Source: JAVEDQ01 sp035468175
GTDB taxonomy: Bacteria > Actinomycetota > Actinomycetes > Frankiales > Frankiaceae
Direction: 5' to 3'
Length of the DNA: 33,209 nt
Assembly (NCBI GenBank): GCA_035468175.1
Contig: DATITC010000128.1
Span: 1-33,209, forward strand
The translations under genes and the position numbers were made by a program. Of this stretch, positions 16,063 to 23,301 are shown in pieces (position 1 is the first letter of the stretch; each line of letters begins with the position of its first letter). Under the pieces are notes generated by a model. It did no database searches. It was given only the letters and a program-made list of their open reading frames with translations, and was not told the origin of the DNA.

Positions 16063-16812
16063 TCAGGCGAACTTCGTCTTCGGACGCGTCTGCTGTTCCC
16101 CGTCGAGGAAGACATCGACCTTCTCGTCGTAGAAGCACGCGAGCCCCTGGACCTTCTGGCTCTCCGGGAGCGGCGTCGGGTAGTACCAGACGACGTCCGG
16201 GGTGACGTGCCCGTTCACCTCGACCGAGTAGTAGCTGGCCGTGCCCTTGTACGGGCAGTGCGTGATCGTCTCCGACGGCCGCAGCAGGTCGAGCCGAACG
16301 TCGGTCATCGGGAGGTAGTACCGGGGCGGCAGTCCGGTCTCGAACAGGACGCGCGGCTGGGAGGAGTCGGCGACAGTCACGCCGTCGACCTCGATGCGGA
16401 CGTCTCGCGAGCTGCCGAGGATGTCTATGCGCGTGTAGGGATTGCGCGGATGGACGAAGACCGGCTCGTCCTCCTCGAACCAGGAGAACGCGTCCCACTG
16501 CAGCCGGACGTGGCCGGGCAGCGCGTCGATCGGTGACGCGTCGTACCTCTGGGCCGCTCCGGGCGCAGTGGAACGGGAGGTCTTCACGTCGAAGACGCCG
16601 GCCTCCCCGCGGCTCGGCGAGTGTGCAGTGTGGCCGCTGGCCACCAGCTCGGCGCGAACGTCGGAGGCGGGGACGTAGTAGGCAGGGTAGTAGGGCACCT
16701 CCCACACGAGCAGCGGCGCTCGGGTATCGGCGACCAGATCCCCGTCGAGGTAGGCGCGGACGCGCTTGACGCCCCTCTCCGCCCGGACCCGTCCTCGTGC
16801 CTGTTCCGCCAT
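16063..16812 (-). CDS. Tandem DUF427-domain protein
   Basis: 249 aa with two DUF427 copies. The first (about 14-115) has WEVPYYPAYYVP; the second (about 130-235) has ETGLPPRYYLP and the well-kept THCPYKGTASYYSV signature. The first copy has lost the CPYKG segment (HTAHSPSRGE instead), so it may be structural while the second is the working one. DUF427 proteins have no agreed function; they are frequent in actinobacteria, often as a single domain of about 100-130 aa. ATG at 16812 is preceded by AAGGAG with good spacing. Divergent from the lactate-monooxygenase-like gene with 70 bases between the starts. Confidence 0.88.
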   Translation of the reverse strand: MAEQARGRVRAERGVKRVRAYLDGDLVADTRAPLLVWEVPYYPAYYVPASDVRAELVASGHTAHSPSRGEAGVFDVKTSRSTAPGAAQRYDASPIDALPGHVRLQWDAFSWFEEDEPVFVHPRNPYTRIDILGSSRDVRIEVDGVTVADSSQPRVLFETGLPPRYYLPMTDVRLDLLRPSETITHCPYKGTASYYSVEVNGHVTPDVVWYYPTPLPESQKVQGLACFYDEKVDVFLDGEQQTRPKTKFA

Positions 16813-16882
16813 CCTCGGCTCCTTCCGTCGCCACCGGCAACCGCTCGCGAACGGCAGAGCTTCCCGGGTGCAGGATGAAGTC

Positions 16883-18094
16883 GTGACCGACACGCACACC
16901 GATCCGCAGCCCAGCGCACCCGCCCCGCAGGCACCCGGCCTCGCGGAGTATCAGAACGAGATCTACCTGCGCGGCCTCGGCGGCGAGACCCCATCGATCC
17001 CGCTTGCCGTCGACGCCCTCGAGCGGGCGGCCTACGAAGTGATGACCCCGGAGGCCGTCGGCTACGTCGCCGGTGGTGCCGGCGCCGAGCGGACGGTCGC
17101 CGCCAACCGCAGCTCGCTCGACCGCTGGCGCATCGTGCCGCGGATGCTGCGCGGGGTGGCCGACCGCGACCTGCGCACGACGCTGCTCGGCACCTCGATG
17201 CCGGCCCCGGTGCTTCTCGGCCCCGTAGGCGTGCAGCAGATCATCCACCCGGAGGGCGAGACGGCGACCGCTCGCGGCGCCGCCGAACTGGGAGTGCCGT
17301 ACATCCTCTCGACTGCCTCGAGCACGGCGATGGAGGACGTGGTCGCGGCTGCTCCGGACGCGCCTCGCTGGTACCAGCTGTACTGGCCGAAGAGCCGGGA
17401 GCTTGCGGCGAGCCTCCTGTCCCGCGCGGAGAAATCGGGCTTCACGGCCCTCGTCGTCACGTTGGACACCTGGATGTTGGGCTGGCGTCCCCGCGACCTG
17501 GAACGCGCCTACCTGCCGTTCCTGAAGCGCATCGGGATCGCCAACTACACGTCCGACCCGGTGTTCCAGTCGCTGCTCCCGGACAACCTGCCCCAGGAGC
17601 AGGCCGAGATCCTCACCTGGGCTGCAAACTTCTCCGACCCCGCGCTCACCTGGTCCGACATTGCGTGGCTCCGGGAGCAGACCTCGCTGCCGCTGGTGCT
17701 CAAGGGCATCTGCTGCGGCGCCGACGCGGCACTCGCCCTCGAAGTCGGCGCCGATGCGATCCACGTGTCGAACCACGGCGGACGCCAGGTCGACGGTGCC
17801 GTCGCCGCCATCGACGCCCTCGTCGAGGTGGTCGACACCGTCGCCGGCCGCGCGCCGGTGCTGTTCGATTCCGGCATCCGGTCCGGCGCGGACGCCGTGA
17901 AGGCACTCGCCCTCGGCGCCGACGCGGTGGTCCTCGGCCGGCTGTTCACCTGGGGCCTGGCCCTCGGTGGCGCCGACGGGGTGAAGGCGGTGCTGCGCAG
18001 CTTCCTCGGCGACCTCGACAACACGATGGCCCTGTCCGGCCACGCAACGCCGTCCGAGCTGACCCGCAGCAGTTTGGCCCGCGTCCCGGACTAG
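16883..18094 (+). CDS. Lactate 2-monooxygenase-like FMN alpha-hydroxy-acid oxidase
   Basis: 403-aa FMN-dependent TIM-barrel enzyme. Members oxidise L-2-hydroxy acids; the closest subgroup (TLDTWMLGWRPRDL, WYQLYWPKS) is that of lactate 2-monooxygenase, which yields acetate, CO2 and water. The catalytic His-Gly-Gly-Arg segment is SNHGGRQVDGA, and the FMN phosphate region is DSGIRSGADAVKAL followed by GADAVVLGR. Start GTG at 16883 has AGGA about 7 bases upstream; GTG at 16868 is an in-frame alternative. The first 30 residues are Pro/Ala-rich and probably disordered. It diverges from the DUF427 gene. Substrate is inferred from subgroup motifs only; other small 2-hydroxy acids are possible. Confidence 0.9.
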   Translation: MTDTHTDPQPSAPAPQAPGLAEYQNEIYLRGLGGETPSIPLAVDALERAAYEVMTPEAVGYVAGGAGAERTVAANRSSLDRWRIVPRMLRGVADRDLRTTLLGTSMPAPVLLGPVGVQQIIHPEGETATARGAAELGVPYILSTASSTAMEDVVAAAPDAPRWYQLYWPKSRELAASLLSRAEKSGFTALVVTLDTWMLGWRPRDLERAYLPFLKRIGIANYTSDPVFQSLLPDNLPQEQAEILTWAANFSDPALTWSDIAWLREQTSLPLVLKGICCGADAALALEVGADAIHVSNHGGRQVDGAVAAIDALVEVVDTVAGRAPVLFDSGIRSGADAVKALALGADAVVLGRLFTWGLALGGADGVKAVLRSFLGDLDNTMALSGHATPSELTRSSLARVPD

Positions 18095-18137
18095 CCCGGA
18101 CGCTGGGGTGTGCGGCGTGGCCGTGGTAGGTCCTCCG

Positions 18138-18578
18138 TCAGGAACGACCTGCCGGATCGGTCCGCGCCAGGAACCGGTCGGCAGCGCGCGCGGCCGGCAC
18201 CACCCACCCGAGGAGGGACATGACCAGGAGACCGGGGAACACGAGGAACGCCCCGGTTGGCCAGAGCGCGATCGCCAGCACGATTCCGTAGACGAACAGT
18301 CCGATGGGCAGCGCGACCATCCACCAGCCCTCGCTCGCTGCCATCGCGACAGCACGAGCGGTGATCACGTCGACGGCGGGCGGCGGACCGCCACGGACGA
18401 AGGCTTGGATCTCGATCATGGTGCGGCGGCGGACCGGATGCGGCATCGCCTGGATGGCCGGCGCCCGAATCGCGCCGCGGGCGTTGTTCCAGAAGACCAT
18501 GACGAGGACGACCACGACCAGACCGATCAGCCCGAGGGTGAGTCCGAAGGCGCGGTCGATTGTCCCCCGGTCGATCAG
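18138..18578 (-). CDS. Membrane protein of unknown function, start uncertain
   Basis: Protein-like reading of up to 146 aa with a hydrophobic segment (LTLGLIGLVVVVLVMVFW), a central polar region, and a hairpin of two further helices (WWMVALPIGLFVYGIVLAIAL and FLVFPGLLVMSLLGWVVPA). It ends in a basic tail. No ATG, GTG or TTG precedes the first helix in frame: CTG at 18578 overlaps the DinB stop as CTGA and would give the full first helix, while GTG 18515 and ATG 18500 would cut that helix. None has a good Shine-Dalgarno. Translational coupling from the DinB gene through a CTG start is the reading I prefer. Function unknown. Confidence 0.55.
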   Translation of the reverse strand: MIDRGTIDRAFGLTLGLIGLVVVVLVMVFWNNARGAIRAPAIQAMPHPVRRRTMIEIQAFVRGGPPPAVDVITARAVAMAASEGWWMVALPIGLFVYGIVLAIALWPTGAFLVFPGLLVMSLLGWVVPAARAADRFLARTDPAGRS

Positions 18579-19099
18579 GTCGCCGAACCGGCCGATCGCT
18601 GCACCAACCCGCGGACGTAGGACGCCTGCCCCGCGTGCTGCAGGTCGTCGGACAGGACACTGGTCAACCGGACGCCGAGAGTCACCGGCGGGTCCCAGCG
18701 GTCGTCGACGACCCGGTCCAGATCGTCGCCGGACAGCCCGGCGAGGTAGGCCGTGGTCGCGTCGTTGACTGCGGAGAGGTATCCGGTGAGCAGGTCCGGG
18801 GAGTCGACCCGGACGGCGGCAACGTCCTCGCTGCGCTGACCGAAGCCGGTGGCCTCGTCGTCGAAGGGCAGGTCGAACCGGCGGGCCCAGCCGTCGGCGG
18901 TCCACACCTGCTCGGTGCCGGCGACCTCGGCGATGTGGTCGTCCTGGATGCGGGTGAGGTGCCACACCAACCACGCGACGGAGTTGGCCTCGGGGTCCGG
19001 GCGGGCGGCGAGCTGATCCGCCGACAGGCCGTCCACGGCCCGCGACACGGTGGGGAGAATGCGGCCGAAGGCTTCGTTCAGGAGAGCCGGGATGTCCAT
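18575..19099 (-). CDS. DinB-family (mycothiol transferase-like, DUF664) protein
   Basis: 174-aa four-helix-bundle protein of the DinB/YfiT superfamily. The metal-site histidines expected for the family are seen in WLVWHLTRIQDDHI (two His) and DDLQHAGQASY (one His). Actinobacterial members include mycothiol-dependent enzymes of detoxification, so a thiol-transfer role is possible but not shown. Start ATG at 19099 gives MDIPALLNEAFGR, the usual beginning; the ORF extends 17 residues further upstream without a family match. Its stop overlaps the possible CTG start of the downstream membrane protein. It diverges from the ferritin-like gene, sharing about 108 bases of control region. Confidence 0.88.
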   Translation of the reverse strand: MDIPALLNEAFGRILPTVSRAVDGLSADQLAARPDPEANSVAWLVWHLTRIQDDHIAEVAGTEQVWTADGWARRFDLPFDDEATGFGQRSEDVAAVRVDSPDLLTGYLSAVNDATTAYLAGLSGDDLDRVVDDRWDPPVTLGVRLTSVLSDDLQHAGQASYVRGLVQRSAGSAT

Positions 19100-19135
19100 G
19101 GCCTCATCCTGCCTCTGTTCTGCCGTGTGCTTGCT

Positions 19136-19161
19136 GCATAACGCACACACGTCCGGGGTAT
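19136..19161 (+). promoter_or_regulatory. Possible SigB-type promoter for the ferritin-like gene
   Basis: GCAT at 19136-19139, a 16-base spacer, and GGGTAT at 19156-19161 match the GNNT-N14-16-GGGTAY pattern known for actinobacterial SigB-like stress sigma factors. It would start a transcript near 19168, leaving a leader of about 40 bases before the ATC start at 19208. The match is by eye and the pattern is short. Confidence 0.35.
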
Positions 19162-19207
19162 TGGTCCTAAGACGGACAAAAGCCCCACCGAGAAAGGATG
19201 ATCAGCC

Positions 19208-20179
19208 ATCGCTATCACCGATACCGGCAAGCTCGCCGCACAACTCCGCATCCTGCTGCAGTTGACGCAGTCCGAAGCTCAGACCGCTGAAATCCGGGTC
19301 ACGCAGGCCCGCACCGACGCCGTGCGTCGCGAACTCACGCAGAACGCTGCCCACGCCGAGAAGCGCACCGCAGCCATCGCGCGCGAGCTCCGTCGTCTCG
19401 GCGGCGTGCCGGACGTGCTGACCCCCGCCGTCGGCCGCCTCGTTGCCATCGCGAAGTCTGGTGCCGACCAGGCGCAGCCCCTTCCCGAGGCACTCTTCGG
19501 TGACCTCGCGCTCGAGCACCAGCTCCTCGACCGTGCGCGGTACGTGAAGGTGCTCGCGAAGGAGCTCGACGAGAAGGCGACCGTCGCGCTGGCCGAGCGC
19601 CTCGAGAAGGCGCACAGCGCCACCGTCGAGTGGCTCACCACCGTGCTGGCCGAGGAGGCGCTGGGTGGCCCCGCCGCCCTGCAGGCCACCCCGCTGCAGG
19701 CCGTGGCCGCTGGCGCGTACCGCGTTGCCATCCTGCCGACCCGGTGGACCCTGGACCGCGTGAACGCCGCGGCCAACAGGGTCTCCGAGTCCACCGAAGA
19801 GGTCCGGAACCGGATCACCGAGTTCCGGGGCAAGGCCGCGCAGATCAGCGGTTCGGCCGCCGAGGTCGTCAACGCCAGCGTCTCCGCTGCGTTGCGCTCC
19901 GGTGAGAAGCAGGCCAAGGCCAACTCCTCCAAGGCCGGCGAAGCCGTGCACGACGCCCGCCGCAAGGCCGGCGCCCTGGACGCGGACGAACTCCCGATCC
20001 CGGGCTACGACGACCTGTCGGCCACCGCGGCCGCCGAGGCCGTGAAGCAGATCGACAAGGCGGAGGACATCCGCACCGTCGTTCGGTACGAAGAGGCCCA
20101 CAAGGACCGCTCGACCGTCGTCTCCGCGGCGCAGACCACCCTGGCCCGCATCGCCAAGGACGCCGTCAGCAGCAACTGA
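19208..20179 (+). CDS. Ferritin-like domain protein, apparent ATC start codon
   Basis: 323 aa. Residues 1 to about 150 resemble actinobacterial ferritin-like proteins: long amphipathic helices with ARTDAVRRELTQNAAHAEKR, LGGVPDVLTPAVGRL, LALEHQLLDRARYVKVLA and an ExxH pair in LEKAHSATVEWLTTVLAE. The remainder is Ala/Lys-rich helix, possibly DNA- or membrane-associated. In this frame a TGA lies at 19199, and the first standard start is TTG 19262, inside the first helix and without a ribosome site. Reading back, ATC at 19208 gives (M)AITDTGKLAAQLR, a normal N-terminus, with AAAGGA 9 bases upstream. The ATG at 19198 is in another frame and stops after about 30 codons. An ATC start is therefore preferred. 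A strong terminator follows. Confidence 0.82.
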   Translation: MAITDTGKLAAQLRILLQLTQSEAQTAEIRVTQARTDAVRRELTQNAAHAEKRTAAIARELRRLGGVPDVLTPAVGRLVAIAKSGADQAQPLPEALFGDLALEHQLLDRARYVKVLAKELDEKATVALAERLEKAHSATVEWLTTVLAEEALGGPAALQATPLQAVAAGAYRVAILPTRWTLDRVNAAANRVSESTEEVRNRITEFRGKAAQISGSAAEVVNASVSAALRSGEKQAKANSSKAGEAVHDARRKAGALDADELPIPGYDDLSATAAAEAVKQIDKAEDIRTVVRYEEAHKDRSTVVSAAQTTLARIAKDAVSSN

Positions 20180-20222
20180 CGGACCAGCGGTACGGCAGCC
20201 CGCAGCAAGAACCGCATGACGA

Positions 20223-20256
20223 AGGCCGGGTCGGCGCTCAGGCGCCGGCCCGGCCT
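20223..20256. terminator. Strong hairpin between convergent genes
   Basis: Arms at 20223-20237 and 20242-20256 pair over 15 bases with one U-G pair, leaving a TCAG loop. It lies 43 bases after the ferritin-like gene and covers the stop codon of the convergent 140-aa membrane-protein gene (20238). No U-tract follows on either strand, as is common for terminators in high-GC actinobacteria. It could serve both directions. Confidence 0.7.
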
Positions 20257-20660
20257 CGTGCTGTCCGGGGGTTGCCGTACCGGTGCAGATAGAGGAGCCC
20301 GAGCACGGGCAGCACCAGCGGGATGAACAGGTAGCCCATCCCGTAGTCCGACCACACCGTCGCGTCCGGGAAGGCCGAGCTGTCCAGCAGGCTGTACGTG
20401 CCGACCGCGAGCACGCCGAAGAGCTCGAAGCTGCAGCACGCCACGGCGGCACGGTGCGCGCGGGGGCCACGGGACGCCAGCGCGATCGTCGCGGCCACGT
20501 AGACGACCGCCGCCAGGGCGGAGAGCACGTATGCGGTCGGCGCGTCGGAGAATTTGGTCGAGATCTGGACCGCAGCCCGCGACCCGGCCGCGAGCACGAA
20601 TACGGCGTACACCGCGACCAGCGCCCGACCGGGTCCGCGGTCGTTGCCTTCGTCAGCCAC
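20238..20660 (-). CDS. Four-helix membrane protein, unknown
   Basis: 140 aa with four hydrophobic segments: ALVAVYAVFVLAAGSRA, YVLSALAAVVYVAATIAL, VACCSFELFGVLAVGTYSL and YLFIPLVLPVLGLLYLH. A conserved-looking FELFGVLAVG and a WSDYGMGY loop resemble a small integral membrane protein family widespread in actinobacteria, for which I know no function. Start GTG at 20660 overlaps the upstream gene's stop by 8 bases. Last gene of the adk-like kinase unit. Its stop lies in the strong hairpin at 20223-20256. Confidence 0.85.
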   Translation of the reverse strand: MADEGNDRGPGRALVAVYAVFVLAAGSRAAVQISTKFSDAPTAYVLSALAAVVYVAATIALASRGPRAHRAAVACCSFELFGVLAVGTYSLLDSSAFPDATVWSDYGMGYLFIPLVLPVLGLLYLHRYGNPRTARGRAGA

Positions 20661-21015
20661 GGGTATTCCAAACGATGTTCATCCGGAGCACGATCACCGC
20701 GAGGGTGGCCGCCGCGACCGCGAGCACGACCGAGGACCAGCGGGTCCGCTCCTCGAGCGCCCACATCACCGCGATCGGCAGCACGAGCAGCGAACCCGCG
20801 GCGTAGGCGAGGAACGTCGGCACCGAAGCCGGGCGGGTACCTCCGATCACCCGGATCACCGCGATCACGCCCTGCACGAGCAACAGGATCTCGACGGCGG
20901 CACCGGCGACGAGGTGACCGAGCCGCACCGGCCGGTCCAACGCGGCCCAGATCAGCGACCCCACCGCCAGCCCGAGCGCGCTGACGATCAGAACGACCAC
21001 CAGCGCGATGATCAC
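20653..21015 (-). CDS. Four-helix membrane protein, unknown
   Basis: 120 aa with four hydrophobic segments: IIALVVVLIVSALGLAVGSLIWA, LVAGAAVEILLLVQGVIAVI, FLAYAAGSLLVLPIAVMWAL and SSVVLAVAAATLAVIVL. It ends in RMNIVWNTRG. Start GTG at 21015 overlaps the adenylate kinase stop as GTGA. The next gene, also a four-helix membrane protein of similar size, starts 8 bases before this one ends, so the two may form a heteromeric membrane unit. This is inference from translational coupling and matched size. Confidence 0.85.
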   Translation of the reverse strand: MIIALVVVLIVSALGLAVGSLIWAALDRPVRLGHLVAGAAVEILLLVQGVIAVIRVIGGTRPASVPTFLAYAAGSLLVLPIAVMWALEERTRWSSVVLAVAAATLAVIVLRMNIVWNTRG

Positions 21016-21626
21016 GCTTGCTGGCCCTCCGGATCCCGCCGCCACGGACCCTCGTCCGCCCGGTCCCGACCCAGTGCGGTCAGGATGTCGGCGGTCACCT
21101 CGTCGACGGTCTGCAGGCCGTCGATCTCGAGGAGGATGCCTCGATCGGCGTAGTACTCGCGCAGCGGAGCCGTCTTCTCGTTGAAGACGTCGATCCGATG
21201 CCGAATGGTCTGATCGTTGTCGTCTTCCCGCCCGAGCTCCTTCGCGCGCGCCAGCAGCCGCTCGACCAGCCGGTCCGGGTCGGCCTGCAGCAGGATGGCC
21301 GCGTCGGCCAACACGCCTTCGGTGCGCGCCATCTCGGATGCCGATCGGGCTTGCGCCAGCGTGCGGGGGAAGCCGTCGAGCAGGTAGCCGCCGTTCGCGC
21401 TGGCCTCGAGGATCGGCCCGCGGAGCATCTCGAGCACCAGGTCGTCCGGCACGAGCTCACCATTGCGCAACGCGTCGGCCACCGCGCGGCCGCGCGGTGT
21501 GTCGGCGTCGACCTCCCGCCGAAGCAGGTCGCCGGAGGAGATGTGCCGGATGCCGAAGCTCGCGGCGAGGCGCTTCGCCTGCGTTCCCTTGCCCGAGCCG
21601 GGAGGTCCGAGCAGCAGCAAACGCAC
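21012..21626 (-). CDS. adk: Adenylate kinase (short form), outside the usual ribosomal-protein context
   Basis: 204-aa nucleoside monophosphate kinase. The P-loop is GPPGSGKGTQ (residues 7-16), the AMP-binding segments are HISSGDLLR and LLDGFPRTLAQA, and the lid lacks the zinc Cys set and long insertion of long-type enzymes. Catalytic arginines appear in LLRRE, GFPRT and RHRIDVF. Start GTG at 21626 has GGAGG 7 bases upstream. The main adk of actinobacteria sits between secY and map; here it leads a unit with two small membrane proteins overlapping by GTGA and 8 bases. It may be a second adenylate kinase or a related NMP kinase. The C-terminal tail (DEGPWRRDPEGQQA) is extra. Confidence 0.9.
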   Translation of the reverse strand: MRLLLLGPPGSGKGTQAKRLAASFGIRHISSGDLLRREVDADTPRGRAVADALRNGELVPDDLVLEMLRGPILEASANGGYLLDGFPRTLAQARSASEMARTEGVLADAAILLQADPDRLVERLLARAKELGREDDNDQTIRHRIDVFNEKTAPLREYYADRGILLEIDGLQTVDEVTADILTALGRDRADEGPWRRDPEGQQA

Positions 21627-21740
21627 GGTGAACCTCCGAGGTCATCTCGCGAACAGTTCCCTGTCGGGACTGCGGGGTTCCGAGTTTAATGCGCCGCCGG
21701 GAAGGAGCTCCACGGCCATGGGCCTCAGCTCGTCCACTCC

Positions 21741-21763
21741 GGTCGAACCGGTCGAACCGGTCC
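21741..21763. repeat. Short tandem repeat GGTCGAACC
   Basis: Two exact 9-base copies (21741-21749, 21750-21758) and a partial third beginning GGTCC. It lies upstream of the frameshifted membrane-protein gene in a region without an intact gene. Read in one plus frame it would give Val-Glu-Pro units. Its importance is unclear. Confidence 0.8.
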
Positions 21764-21812
21764 GGCACGAGACGCCGGCCGAACGGATGCGACCGGGGTC
21801 CCGATCGCTCCC

Positions 21813-22057
21813 GTGGCTGTGCACCGGTCTGTGTTCCGGCGCAACGAGAAGGCGTTGCTCGTCGGTTTCGCGGCCCGGCTCGCCTCGATCGGGCTGGGCT
21901 GCTCGCCACCGCCATCGTCGGAGTCGCGGTGCTCATCTTTCTCCTCGCCGTCGGCCCGCTCGCGCGAGTATTCGCGGGCGCCGCCACCGCGGTGGTTCTG
22001 CTGTTCCTGTGGGCCGTGGTGCCCCTCGCTGCTCGCCGAACGCGGCGGTCGGGGTGA
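21813..22057 (+). pseudogene. Small two-helix membrane protein, broken by a one-base frameshift
   Basis: Two frames join into one sensible protein. From GTG at 21813 the first frame reads VHRSVFRRNEKALLVGF and ARLASIGLG. About 21897-21901 sense moves one frame back and continues LLATAIVGVAVLIFLL, VFAGAATAVVLLFLWAVV and the basic end AARRTRRSG, stopping at 22057. Adding one G to GGGCTGGGCTG would restore a single frame of about 81 residues. Either a base was lost at the G-run or the sequence has an error. The stop TGA overlaps a GTG (22054) in frame with glgC, so it may be coupled to that gene. A longer N-terminus from 21718 would need a further shift. Function unknown. Confidence 0.55.
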
Positions 22058-22059
22058 CG

Positions 22060-23301
22060 ATGACAGGCATGCGCTCCTCCGTGTTCGGTCTCGTCCTCGC
22101 CGGCGGCGAGGGCAAACGCCTCATCCCGCTCACCCGCGACCGGGCCAAGCCCGCAGTTCCCTTCGGGGGCAACTACCGGTTGATCGACTTCGCTCTCTCC
22201 AACCTCGTGAACGCCGGCTTCCTCAGGGTCGCCGTCCTCACCCAGTACAAGAGCCACAGCCTGGACCGGCACATCGCGACCACGTGGCGGATGTCGCCGC
22301 TGCTCGGCCAGTACGTCACTCCGGTCCCGGCTCAGATGCGTCGCGGCCCGCGGTGGTTCGCCGGTTCCGCCGACGCCATCTACCAGAACCTCAACCTCAT
22401 CGGCGACGAGCGGCCGGAGTACGTCTGCGTCTTCGGTGCCGACAACATCTACCGGATGGATCCGCGTCAGATGGTCGACGCGCACATCGCCTCGGGCGCC
22501 GGCGTGACGGTGGCCGCGCTGCGGGTGCCCCGGGAGCAGGCCGACCAGTTCGGGGTCATCCGGGTCGACGCCGGCTCCTCCCGGATCAAGGAGTTCCTGG
22601 AGAAGCCGGCGACCACCGAGGGCCTCCCGGACGACCCGAACCAGATCTTCGCGTCGATGGGCAACTACGTGTTCAGCACCGCAGCCCTGATCGACGCGGT
22701 GACCCGCGACGCGGCCGACGAACAGAGCGCGCGCGACCTCGGCGGCAGCATCATCCCGGCCATGGTGGAGCGCGGTGAGGCGGCGGTCTACGACTTCACC
22801 ACCAACGTCATCCCCGGCAGCACCGACCGGGACCGCGGCTACTGGCGCGACGTCGGCACGATCGACGCTTATTACGACGCACACATGGACCTCGTGTCGG
22901 TCCATCCGATCTTCAACCTCTACAACCGCGAGTGGCCGATCCTCACGCTGCCGGAGCCGCTGCCGCCGGCCAAGTTCGTGTTCGAGGACCCGGGCCGGAC
23001 CGGACACGCCGTTGATTCGCTGGTGTGTGCCGGGGTCGTCGTCTCCGGCGGTGAGGTGCGGCGAAGCGTCCTGTCCCCCGACGTCCGGGTGAACTCCTAC
23101 GCCAGAGTCGACAACTCGGTGCTGCTGCCCGGGGTGGAGATTGGACGGGGTGCCGTCGTCCGTAACGCGATCCTCGACAAGAACGTCATCGTTCCGCCGA
23201 ACGCGAGAATCGGGGTCGACCCGGCGGCCGACCGGGAGCGCTACACGGTCTCCGCGGGCGGTGTCGTCGTGCTCGGGAAGGGCGAGAAGGTGCACGGGTG
23301 A
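22060..23301 (+). CDS. glgC: Glucose-1-phosphate adenylyltransferase
   Basis: 413-aa enzyme making ADP-glucose from ATP and glucose-1-phosphate for alpha-glucan synthesis. The pyrophosphorylase signature is VLAGGEGKRLIPLTRDRAKP, with FGGNYRLIDFALSN after it, FGADNIYRMD (metal/sugar site) and YWRDVGTIDAYYDAH. The C-terminal left-handed beta-helix begins around SLVCAGVVVSGGEVRRS. ATG at 22060 was chosen; GTG 22054 (GTGA overlap with the preceding broken gene) and ATG 22069 are alternatives. Its stop overlaps the next gene as GTGA. In mycobacteria the equivalent genes (Rv1213, Rv1212c) are divergent, whereas here they are head to tail and coupled. Confidence 0.96.
   Translation: MTGMRSSVFGLVLAGGEGKRLIPLTRDRAKPAVPFGGNYRLIDFALSNLVNAGFLRVAVLTQYKSHSLDRHIATTWRMSPLLGQYVTPVPAQMRRGPRWFAGSADAIYQNLNLIGDERPEYVCVFGADNIYRMDPRQMVDAHIASGAGVTVAALRVPREQADQFGVIRVDAGSSRIKEFLEKPATTEGLPDDPNQIFASMGNYVFSTAALIDAVTRDAADEQSARDLGGSIIPAMVERGEAAVYDFTTNVIPGSTDRDRGYWRDVGTIDAYYDAHMDLVSVHPIFNLYNREWPILTLPEPLPPAKFVFEDPGRTGHAVDSLVCAGVVVSGGEVRRSVLSPDVRVNSYARVDNSVLLPGVEIGRGAVVRNAILDKNVIVPPNARIGVDPAADRERYTVSAGGVVVLGKGEKVHG

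Noticed and set aside
14100..16115. 671-codon minus-strand open frame
   Set aside because: Shadow of the ceramidase-like gene; no recognisable domain and low-complexity Gly/Arg/Asp-rich translation.
16016..18355. 779-codon minus-strand open frame
   Set aside because: Runs antisense to the lactate-monooxygenase-like gene and out of frame with the DUF427 gene; no domain.
19198..19290. ATG start at 19198 for the ferritin-like gene
   Set aside because: It is in a different frame from the protein and meets a stop after about 30 codons.
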